Shown: piece by piece, positions 21,345-28,694 of the stretch
Layout of the letters: each line of letters starts with the position of its first letter
How positions within the stretch are numbered: the stretch's first letter is position 1
DNA from: an uncultured Bacilli bacterium
Lineage (GTDB): Bacteria > Bacillota_I > Bacilli_A > RF39 > UBA660
Length of the DNA stretch: 36,846 nt
Direction of reading: 5' to 3'
Assembly (NCBI GenBank): GCA_944363915.1
Contig: CALVVR010000016.1
Coordinates: forward strand, 1-36,846
Notes under the pieces: model-generated
Seen by the model: the letters and a program-made list of their open reading frames with translations, nothing else
What the model was told of the DNA's origin: nothing
The model's database searches: none
Translations under genes and position numbers: made by a program

Positions 21345-23753
21345 ATGAACAATGAACTAAATAATGGAAATAATCCTCAACAAAATCAAAAAAATATTCC
21401 TGAAAAAGGAAATTTTTCTGCATTACCAAGTCAAAATAATCAAGTAAATCAAAACAATCAAGTAAATCAAAATAATCAAGCAAATCAAAACAAATCAAAT
21501 TTATCAAATAATAATATAAAAAATGGATATAATCCCAATCAAATTAATCGTGGGAATAATGCCAAAAATAATCCACAGCTTGCTGCAAGAGATAAAATTG
21601 TTAATCAGGCTAAACAAGAAATGGTAAAAGAAGGAGCGAAAGCTGCTGCTACTGCCGCTGCTGGACCAGCAGGTGGAGCCGCCGTTGAAGCTTTATCTAA
21701 AACTAAAGCTGGTCAAAAAATATTGAATAATGCTACTAATAAATTAACACCTAAAAAGTTTAGCCCTTTTTCTTTTTTCAAAAATGATAAAAAGGAAGAC
21801 GAAGAAGAGGCCGAAGGTGAAGGTGAAGTAGCCATTGATATGGCTAAAAAAATAATTAACTTTGGTGCGATTGGAACATTTGGTATTAGTGGTTGCTTTT
21901 CTTTTATAATTATAATTTTAATTGTTACAATTATTATCGCGCCATTATTTTATATTAACGAACTTATATCTTCAGCTGGTAATGCACTTTCCGATTTTGG
22001 TGAAAAACTTGGTAATTTTTTAACTTTTCGCGGTTGGTGTAATGATGAAGAATGTGAAGAAATTGAACAAAATAATTTTTATGAACATATTGACGAAGTT
22101 TATGATGAATATTTAGAAGATAAAAATGTAAGATTAAATGTCACATTGTTGACAGCTACCTTAACATATGCTGATCCTTTCACTACTCTTGATGATGAGG
22201 CAATTACTAATATTGAAGATTTAGTGCCTTCTAATTACATTGATTTTAGAAAAAGTGACGCTAAGATTGATACTTTAGCTGAAAAAATGGTTAGTTATTG
22301 TTGTTATAAAAATGGTAATTTATATATGACTGATAATAATGAACCTATGTGTCGGGGGAGTGACGGGACTAATTATGATGGAATAAATTATAATTGTCCA
22401 CAAGAAAAAGGTTACTCAGAACGTTATATTTTGGATATTGATCGTTATGAAGAATATTTAAGAGAAGATTTTGTAAGAAAATTTTACTTTGATAATAAGT
22501 CAGGTAATTCTGTTGACGCAAAAGTTGACGATGCCGTCGATGAAATTTTTTTAAGAGTTGCAATGTATGAAGATTATGATAACAGTGTTGGTTCATCAAC
22601 TAATTTTACGGGTAATAATACAACTGTTACAATTTTAGATTGTAACAATAACACTGTTATTGAACAAGTCTCACTTTATGAGTACTTACAAGGAGTTTTA
22701 TATGTCGAAGGATTCGCAACTGGGCGTTCCGAAGAATTTTTGAAAGTTATGGCTGTTGTAGCTAAAAATTTTTTATACGCCTTAAATGGAGTCTCTGTTG
22801 ATTCTGTTCCGACGGAATTAAGAGTTAGAAGTTGTCAAATGAATCAGATTTTTTGCAGTGTAACTGAAGGATGTCATAGTTGGGAAGATGGAACACCGGA
22901 AAATTGTTCGGTTTATAATTCCAATTCAACAGCTTGTGATACAATTGCTAGTGGACCTGATGAAAATGGAAATTATCGGAATCCACCTTTAGATGCAGAT
23001 TCTGAAACTTTAGAAAAAATAAAAAATGCCATTGATTCTACATTGTCTGAATTTATTATTAAAGATGGTAAATTTGTTTTAACGCAATATCGTGCTTCGT
23101 GTTCTGGAATTTGTGATTCATCAAATAATATTATGGATCAAGCTAAAGCTAATGACATGATTGAATCTGGTGGTACTTATAAAGAAGTGCTAAACTATTT
23201 TTATAATGGTGATATTGAAGAAGTTGAACTCTATATAGCTGGTTATCCATTAGATTTGCAATACAATAATGTTACATCTGCTTATGGTTGGCGAGTTGAC
23301 CCAATAAGAGGTTGTTGCCGTCATCATAATGGCACAGATATTGGGGCTGATCCAGATGCTAACATTTACTCTATTGCAGATGGAGTTGTTGTGACAAATA
23401 CTTATCATAATTCCTATGGTAATTACACAATAATTGGTCACGGTCAATTAGATCCTGATACGGGTTATTATGAATATTATAGTTTATATGCCCATCAAAT
23501 AAGATTATCTACTTTAATTTCCGTTGGGGATACAGTAAGGGCAGGACAACAAATTGGTGATGTAGGTTCGACTGGTGATTCAACTGGACCTCACTTACAC
23601 ATTGAAATATATAGCTATGTAAATGGTAGACAAGTTCGTCAAGATCCTGTCGAGTATTTCTCAGGAGTTGAGTTGACAGGACAAGTTGGTGGTACTTTGT
23701 ATGATTCAGAAAGTCAATGTCAAACTCAAAGTGGTAGTGGAAGTTGTAGTTAG
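21345..23753 (+). CDS. Membrane-anchored SpoIID-M23 bifunctional peptidoglycan hydrolase (802 aa)
   Basis: Cytoplasmic residues 1-170 are Asn/Gln-rich, with an imperfect QNNQVN repeat at 30-50. A single membrane helix spans about 183-203, and the rest is outside. A SpoIID-type lytic transglycosylase domain begins near 425: VSLYEYLQGVLYVEGF carries the expected catalytic Glu (E455). An M23/LytM endopeptidase domain follows near 635-785, with zinc ligands H661-x3-D665 and H750-x-H752 and the partner H717. At least 18 Cys are spread over the outer part. The domains would cut both glycan and peptide bonds, opening the wall for the channel, the role VirB1 or CwlT-type proteins play elsewhere. It lies 21 bases after virB4. 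Confidence 0.88.
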   Translation: MNNELNNGNNPQQNQKNIPEKGNFSALPSQNNQVNQNNQVNQNNQANQNKSNLSNNNIKNGYNPNQINRGNNAKNNPQLAARDKIVNQAKQEMVKEGAKAAATAAAGPAGGAAVEALSKTKAGQKILNNATNKLTPKKFSPFSFFKNDKKEDEEEAEGEGEVAIDMAKKIINFGAIGTFGISGCFSFIIIILIVTIIIAPLFYINELISSAGNALSDFGEKLGNFLTFRGWCNDEECEEIEQNNFYEHIDEVYDEYLEDKNVRLNVTLLTATLTYADPFTTLDDEAITNIEDLVPSNYIDFRKSDAKIDTLAEKMVSYCCYKNGNLYMTDNNEPMCRGSDGTNYDGINYNCPQEKGYSERYILDIDRYEEYLREDFVRKFYFDNKSGNSVDAKVDDAVDEIFLRVAMYEDYDNSVGSSTNFTGNNTTVTILDCNNNTVIEQVSLYEYLQGVLYVEGFATGRSEEFLKVMAVVAKNFLYALNGVSVDSVPTELRVRSCQMNQIFCSVTEGCHSWEDGTPENCSVYNSNSTACDTIASGPDENGNYRNPPLDADSETLEKIKNAIDSTLSEFIIKDGKFVLTQYRASCSGICDSSNNIMDQAKANDMIESGGTYKEVLNYFYNGDIEEVELYIAGYPLDLQYNNVTSAYGWRVDPIRGCCRHHNGTDIGADPDANIYSIADGVVVTNTYHNSYGNYTIIGHGQLDPDTGYYEYYSLYAHQIRLSTLISVGDTVRAGQQIGDVGSTGDSTGPHLHIEIYSYVNGRQVRQDPVEYFSGVELTGQVGGTLYDSESQCQTQSGSGSCS
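21432..21495 (+). repeat. Tandem 18-bp repeat inside the hydrolase gene
   Basis: About three and a half copies of an 18-base unit (CAAAATAATCAAGTAAAT with small changes) encode repeated QNNQVN. It is in frame and can expand or contract without disrupting the gene. It lies in the cytoplasmic N-terminal tail. Confidence 0.8.
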
Positions 23754-23764
23754 GAGGGTACAAA

Positions 23765-24475
23765 GTGAAAAAAATAGTATTTGGAGTTTTGTTATTATTA
23801 ATCCTAACAGGATGTGATGTACAATACGATTTAGTGGTTACAAATAAAGAAAAAATAACAGAAACAATAACTGTTTCTGTTGATAATCAAATTATTGAAA
23901 ACAATTCTATGACTATTGATGAATATTTGGATTATTATTCTAGTCTTTATGAAAATAACCCTGGATATGCCGGAATTAATATAGATACTAAAAAAGGTGA
24001 TACATATTCTTCTTTTATAGCTAAGAATGAATATTCTTCCTTAGATGATTATATAACATCCTATACTTTTAAAAATATGTTTAATAGTGCAACAATTGAA
24101 AGGGTAGGCAGTTATATTAGTTTTACTACTTCAAAAAACGTCTATTTAGAAAACATTAAAAATGATCAGTTAGTTTCTGAACAATCAAAGTATGATAGTT
24201 TTAAAATAAGTATAAAATTTTATAATAAACTAGCTAACCATAACGCTGATGAAGTTGATGAGAAAAACAATATCTATTCATGGAATATTGATGAAAACTC
24301 AACTAAAGATTATATTTATTTTAAAATAAGTCCTGATGTTAGATATGATGTTATGATCAAGGATATTATTCAAAATAATATATTATTGATAAGTATTATT
24401 GGTGGAATATCACTGTTAGTTATTATTTTTGTTCTTTATGTTATGATCAAAATGAAAAAAAATAACGAAATTTAA
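23765..24475 (+). CDS. Lipoprotein with an additional C-terminal membrane helix (236 aa)
   Basis: The start is GTG, with GGAGGG 6 bases upstream. The signal peptide ends in the lipobox LTGC (Cys at about 18), so the N-terminus should be lipid-linked. The outer domain of about 170 residues looks alpha/beta with many Tyr and Ser. A second anchor near 205-227 (LLISIIGGISLLVIIFVLYV) with a basic tail would fix the C-terminus as well. Being tethered at both ends is uncommon. It lies between the wall hydrolase and the coupling protein and is probably an extracytoplasmic part of the machine. No family is recognised. Confidence 0.78.
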   Translation: MKKIVFGVLLLLILTGCDVQYDLVVTNKEKITETITVSVDNQIIENNSMTIDEYLDYYSSLYENNPGYAGINIDTKKGDTYSSFIAKNEYSSLDDYITSYTFKNMFNSATIERVGSYISFTTSKNVYLENIKNDQLVSEQSKYDSFKISIKFYNKLANHNADEVDEKNNIYSWNIDENSTKDYIYFKISPDVRYDVMIKDIIQNNILLISIIGGISLLVIIFVLYVMIKMKKNNEI

Positions 24476-24484
24476 TTAATTATG

Positions 24485-24493
24485 TGATATAAT
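24485..24493 (+). promoter_or_regulatory. Extended -10 promoter of virD4
   Basis: TGA-TATAAT stands 33 bases before the coupling protein ATG, in the short gap after the lipoprotein gene. The upstream -35 region is AT-rich without a clear hexamer. AAGAGGTG follows as the ribosome site. Confidence 0.6.
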
Positions 24494-24525
24494 GTTATGT
24501 AGAAATAATTAAGAGGTGAACCTAA

Positions 24526-26655
24526 ATGAAATTAAAATTTAAAGCAACGGCTAAAGATTATCTAATATTTGCTATATTTGCAGTTGTTTTATTATATTTT
24601 GTAGCAATTGCTGTATTAAATCTTTCTAGTTTTGCTACTAATGGCCGTTTTCATGGCTTTGATCCATTACCAGCTTTTTCATCACAATATATACTTCCAA
24701 CGATTGTTGGGTATATATTCGCTCTTATTTTTATTATTACTAGTGTTTCCTCTTATTTCTTTGATCGTGATAAAGGGATTGGTTTTAGTACTGGTGCTAA
24801 AGAAGAAAAGGGATATGCCAGATGGGCAGATGAAAAAGAATTTAAAAAACAAAAAGATATTTATAAAGTTATACCTAGTCAAGAAACTTGTGAACATGCA
24901 GGGATTCCATTAATTAATAATGGTAAAGAAATATGGGTTGATGCTGGCGAATACCATAATTTAATTTTAGGTTCTACTGGTTCAGGTAAAACTCAAACAA
25001 TGGTTCAACCGATGGTCCGTATTTTAGCTAAAAAAGGTGAATCAATGATTATTACCGATCCTAAAGGTGAAATTTACGAAAACAATGCTGAAATGTTAAA
25101 AGAAAAAGGTTATAATATCGTTTTACTTAATTTTCGTGATCCACAAAAAGGTAGCGCTTGGAACCCATTAGGATTACCTTATCAATTATATAAATCAGGT
25201 AATAAGGATAAAGCTAATGAGTTACTAGACGACTTAGCGATGAATATTTTGTATGATGATAAAGCTCAAAATCAAGATCCATTCTGGGAAAAAACTTCTG
25301 CTGATTATTTTACTGGTTTAGCTTTAGCATTATTTGATGATGCTAAAGAAGATGAAATTAATTTAAATACAATTAATTTAATGACAACTGTAGGTGAAGA
25401 AAAATTAGGTAATACAACTTATATTAAAGAATATTTTAACTATAAAGATAAAGCAAGTCCTGCTTACATTAATGTTTCTTCTACGATTATGGCACCGAGT
25501 GATACTAAAAGTAGTATTTTGTCAGTATTTAAACAAAAAATTAAATTATTTTCTTCAAGAGAAAATTTATCAGAAATGTTAAGCCATAGTGACTTCGATT
25601 TGAAAGATATTGGACGTAAAAAAACTGCTGTTTTCTTAGTAATTCAAGACGAAAAGAAGACATATCATTCTTTAGTTACTATTTTTATTAAGCAATGCTA
25701 TGAAACATTAATTGATGTTGCTCAAGAATCAGGTGGTAAATTACCTTTTAAAACTAATTTTATTTTGGATGAGTTTGCTAATATGCCACCTTTAAAAGAC
25801 GTAACAACAATGGTTACTGCTGCTCGTAGTAGAAATATTAGATTTACTTTCATCATTCAAAACTTTGCTCAATTATATCAGGTTTATGGTAAAGAAAATG
25901 GTGAAACAATTAAAGGTAACTGTGGTAATATTGTCTATCTTATTAGTAGTGAATTAGCGTCACTAGAAGAAATTAGTAAATTATGTGGTGAGGTTAAATC
26001 AAAAGAAAAAGATAAAACGGCTAGTACACCTTTAGTAACTGTTAGTGACTTGCAAAGATTACCGGAAAATACAATTATTGTTTTACGAATTAGATCAATG
26101 CCTTTTAAAACAAAAGTCGTTCCTGATTGGAAAATTCAAAAAGAAGGCGGATGGGGAAAAACTTATCCTAAAGCTACTTATCCAACTAGAGAAAGACAAG
26201 AAATTAAATTATTTGATTTAAAAGCTTATGTGGATGCAAAAAGGGAAGATAAATTAAATGATATGATGTCTTCATTTAATCGTCCTCCTGTTCCTCCGGT
26301 TATTCCTAGAGAACCTAAACAAAATAATCAATCAGTTAAAGAAGATAGTTTTGATATTGATGCGTTGGTTCAACGTATTGATGCTAAAATAGCTGAATTA
26401 GAAGAGCAAGAAAAACAAGAACAATTATCTAAATCTCAATCTCAAAATTTAGAAAATAAAGCAACAGAAAATAAGGAATCTGTTTCAACGTCAAGTTTTA
26501 CTTCATCTGATGCTTCTAAAGCCGTTGAAACAATGTCTAATGGTTCTAAAGTTATTGAGGAACCTAAAATAGAATTGAAAGAAGAAGAAAATAAAGTAAT
26601 TAATGGTGTTACTGATGATCAATTTTTTGATGATTTCTTTAATGATGAAGAATAG
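24526..26655 (+). CDS. virD4: VirD4/TraG-type coupling protein ATPase (709 aa)
   Basis: Two N-terminal helices (about 11-33 and 57-77) are followed by the nucleotide-binding region: Walker A GSTGSGKT at 149-156, TDPKGEIY near 178-185, and Walker B NFILDEFANM at 411-420. The QNFAQLYQVYGKENGETIKGN stretch is the usual VirD4/TraG C-terminal ATPase motif. The tail after about 570 is low-complexity, Gln/Glu/Ser-rich and ends in an acidic patch (DDQFFDDFFNDEE). VirD4 proteins bring substrates (DNA-relaxase complexes or effector proteins) to the channel. No relaxase gene accompanies it here. This is the last gene of the locus. Confidence 0.94.
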   Translation: MKLKFKATAKDYLIFAIFAVVLLYFVAIAVLNLSSFATNGRFHGFDPLPAFSSQYILPTIVGYIFALIFIITSVSSYFFDRDKGIGFSTGAKEEKGYARWADEKEFKKQKDIYKVIPSQETCEHAGIPLINNGKEIWVDAGEYHNLILGSTGSGKTQTMVQPMVRILAKKGESMIITDPKGEIYENNAEMLKEKGYNIVLLNFRDPQKGSAWNPLGLPYQLYKSGNKDKANELLDDLAMNILYDDKAQNQDPFWEKTSADYFTGLALALFDDAKEDEINLNTINLMTTVGEEKLGNTTYIKEYFNYKDKASPAYINVSSTIMAPSDTKSSILSVFKQKIKLFSSRENLSEMLSHSDFDLKDIGRKKTAVFLVIQDEKKTYHSLVTIFIKQCYETLIDVAQESGGKLPFKTNFILDEFANMPPLKDVTTMVTAARSRNIRFTFIIQNFAQLYQVYGKENGETIKGNCGNIVYLISSELASLEEISKLCGEVKSKEKDKTASTPLVTVSDLQRLPENTIIVLRIRSMPFKTKVVPDWKIQKEGGWGKTYPKATYPTRERQEIKLFDLKAYVDAKREDKLNDMMSSFNRPPVPPVIPREPKQNNQSVKEDSFDIDALVQRIDAKIAELEEQEKQEQLSKSQSQNLENKATENKESVSTSSFTSSDASKAVETMSNGSKVIEEPKIELKEEENKVINGVTDDQFFDDFFNDEE

Positions 26656-26711
26656 ATTTATTGCCTTTATTAATTTTATCTTATAACATATAATGTTATA
26701 GGGTGGTTATA

Positions 26712-26993
26712 ATGAATATTAGTATTCATGATTTATTAACTAAAGGTGATGTCAATATTATCGATATTAGAAGTGTTGAAAAATATAATGATAATCATAT
26801 TAAAAATGCTAAACATATTCCCATGATTTTATTATTGAAGGACCCTAGTAAATATTTAAATAAAAATGAAGATTATTACATTTATTGTCAATATGGTAAA
26901 AATAGTTATAAAGTTTGTCTAACATTAGCTAGACAAGGGTATAAAGTTCACAATATAATTGGTGGATATGAAGCTTGGTTATTAGAAAAATAG
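26712..26993 (+). CDS. Rhodanese-like domain protein (93 aa)
   Basis: A single short rhodanese domain: NIIDIRSVEKYNDNHIKNAKHIP is the CH2A-type opening. The active loop YCQYGKNSYKVC holds the sulfur-accepting Cys, and GGYEAW closes the domain. Such proteins carry persulfide sulfur or act in redox signalling. The start is the ATG at 26712, with GGGTGG upstream; a GTG nine bases earlier is part of that site. It has TATAAT at 26689-26694 (no clear -35) and a weak terminator after it, so it is probably a single-gene unit that marks the return to ordinary chromosome after the secretion locus. Confidence 0.87.
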   Translation: MNISIHDLLTKGDVNIIDIRSVEKYNDNHIKNAKHIPMILLLKDPSKYLNKNEDYYIYCQYGKNSYKVCLTLARQGYKVHNIIGGYEAWLLEK

Positions 26994-27021
26994 ACTGCAT
27001 TTAATATGCGGTTTATTTTTA
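26994..27021 (+). terminator. Probable weak intrinsic terminator after the rhodanese gene
   Basis: ACTGCAT-TTAAT-ATGCGGT is a 7-bp stem with one G-T pair, followed by TTATTTTTA. The T-run is interrupted, so termination may be partial. Confidence 0.5.
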
Positions 27022-27027
27022 TTTGAA

Positions 27028-27056
27028 TTGACCTTTAACAAACTATATAGTATAAT
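27028..27056 (+). promoter_or_regulatory. Promoter of the rmuC-rnr-smpB operon
   Basis: TTGACC (27028-27033), a 17-base spacer and TATAAT (27051-27056), 18 bases before the rmuC ATG. No other strong promoter is seen until the tmRNA, so it probably serves five genes. Confidence 0.8.
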
Positions 27057-27073
27057 TAAAATGGTGAAATACT

Positions 27074-28138
27074 ATGGAATATATCATAATAGCATTATTA
27101 ATTATAATATTAATTATTTCTATTTTCGCATTAACTAAAAACATTAATGAATCAAATATTACGGAAAGATTAGGCAAATTAGAGACTAATGTAGTTAAAG
27201 AAATAGGCGAATTCAAGTCGTCTTTTAGTAGAGACTTAGGTAATGATTTTGACAAATTAAACGATAAATTAGACAATAAATTAACCTTAATTAATAATAA
27301 AGTTAACGAACGATTAGATGAAAATTTTGAAAAAACAAACAAAACATTTACAAATGTTTTAGAAAGATTATCAAAAATTGATGAAGCACAAAAGAAAATT
27401 GATAATTTGTCAAGTGATATTATCTCTTTACAAAGTGTTTTAACTGATAAAAAAACAAGAGGTATTTTTGGTGAAGTTAATTTAAAAAACATTATGTATA
27501 ATATTTTTGGAGATAATGATAAAATATATCAAATGCAGTATAAATTTAATAATGATACGATTGCTGACTGTGTTTTATTTGCGCCTCAACCTTTAGGTTT
27601 AATTGCTATAGATTCAAAATTTCCCTTAGAACATTATCAAATTATGGTGGATAAAAAAAGAGAAGTTGGGGTAAGAGAACAGGCAGAAAAATTATTTAGA
27701 AATGATATGAAAAAGCATATCGATGCTATTAGCAGTAAATATATTATCGATGGTGTGACTAGTGATCAAGCAATTCTTTTCTTACCTGCTGAAGCAATAT
27801 TTGCTGAAGTTAATGCTTACCACTCTGATATCATCGAATATGCATATAAAAAAAGAGTGTGGATAACTAGTCCTACTACTTTAATTAGTACCTTAACAAC
27901 AATTCAAATAATCATGAAAAATATGGAAAGAGATAAATATGCTACTGTTATTCATAACGAATTGAGATTATTAAGTAGTGAATTTAATCGTTATAAAGAA
28001 AGATGGGATAAGTTATATCGTAGTATTGAAACCGTTAGTAAAGATGTAAAAGATATTCATACAACAACTGATAAAATAACTAAAAGATTTAATGCAATTA
28101 ATCAAGTAGAAATGGAGAAAATTGATGAAATTGAATAA
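27074..28138 (+). CDS. rmuC: DNA recombination protein RmuC family (354 aa)
   Basis: An N-terminal membrane helix (about 3-20) is followed by a long coiled coil (20-115). The RmuC nuclease-like domain follows: RGIFGEVNLKNIMYNIFG, then DSKFPLEHYQ and LFLPAEAIFAEVNAY, which carry the conserved acidic and Lys residues. RmuC proteins limit DNA inversions and rearrangements at repeats; the mechanism is only partly known. Length is slightly short of E. coli RmuC but normal for Firmicutes. The end overlaps the start of the next gene by 14 bases. Confidence 0.92.
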   Translation: MEYIIIALLIIILIISIFALTKNINESNITERLGKLETNVVKEIGEFKSSFSRDLGNDFDKLNDKLDNKLTLINNKVNERLDENFEKTNKTFTNVLERLSKIDEAQKKIDNLSSDIISLQSVLTDKKTRGIFGEVNLKNIMYNIFGDNDKIYQMQYKFNNDTIADCVLFAPQPLGLIAIDSKFPLEHYQIMVDKKREVGVREQAEKLFRNDMKKHIDAISSKYIIDGVTSDQAILFLPAEAIFAEVNAYHSDIIEYAYKKRVWITSPTTLISTLTTIQIIMKNMERDKYATVIHNELRLLSSEFNRYKERWDKLYRSIETVSKDVKDIHTTTDKITKRFNAINQVEMEKIDEIE

Positions 28139-28685
28139 AATAAACATAATCATTGCTTTTGTTTTATGTTTTATTTCAGTGTTTTTTGCTTTAAATAATA
28201 AAGATATTACTTTAATATTATTTAGTTTATATATCGTTTTACCATTTATCTTTAAAGTCAAACCAATAATGACTTTATTATATATGTTATTTGGTTTTAT
28301 TGCTTTATTTTTAGGTTGCCAATTGCATTTATACAAATTAACAACTTGGTTTGATAATTTTTCCCATTTTATTTGGGGAATGTTATCAGGAATACTTGCT
28401 ATTTTTATATTAATTAAATTAAAAATGTTTAATAATAAAAATATAATATTTAATTGTTTGTTTATATTTATTTTTTCGTTAGCTAGTTCTGGAATTTGGG
28501 AGATAGTTGAATTTGTTATTGATAATTTATTTAATCAAGATATGCAAAGAGTGGCTACGGGAGTATACGATACAATGAAAGATATTATTGTTACTTTATT
28601 TGGAAATATTATATTTATTTTATGTTTCTATTTTGAATATAAAAATAAAAAAATATTAATTAGATATATAATTGATAATTTATAA
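28125..28685 (+). CDS. YjdF/DUF2238-like integral membrane protein (186 aa)
   Basis: About five membrane helices. Conserved-looking features are WFDNFSHFIWG in the middle, SSGIWEIVEFVID, and near the end QRVATGVYDTMKDIIVTLFGN. This D-x3-H, WE-x2-E, DT-x2-D pattern matches the YjdF/DUF2238 family of unknown function, where the acidic and His residues inside membranes hint at metal binding. The start is the ATG at 28125 (GGAG 7 bases upstream), not the TTG three bases earlier. It overlaps rmuC and precedes rnr by 9 bases, so it belongs to the operon. Confidence 0.75.
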   Translation: MKLNKINIIIAFVLCFISVFFALNNKDITLILFSLYIVLPFIFKVKPIMTLLYMLFGFIALFLGCQLHLYKLTTWFDNFSHFIWGMLSGILAIFILIKLKMFNNKNIIFNCLFIFIFSLASSGIWEIVEFVIDNLFNQDMQRVATGVYDTMKDIIVTLFGNIIFILCFYFEYKNKKILIRYIIDNL

Positions 28686-28694
28686 GGAGGTCTT

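Noticed and set aside
21432-21495. CRISPR-like or regulatory tandem repeat
   Set aside because: The units have no spacers, are exactly in frame at 18 bases and simply encode QNNQVN.
22369-23763. Three minus-strand ORFs within the wall hydrolase gene
   Set aside because: Products are rich in His, Tyr, Asn and Ile as expected from antisense of AT-rich coding DNA, with no ribosome sites.
24632-24913. Alternative-frame ORFs near the start of virD4
   Set aside because: The main frame has full coupling-protein motifs; these frames give low-complexity peptides.
7124-26655. Whole locus as an integrative conjugative element inserted at the tRNA genes
   Set aside because: No integrase, relaxase or attachment-site repeat of the tRNA 3' ends is seen near the other border, and composition and promoter style match the flanks.
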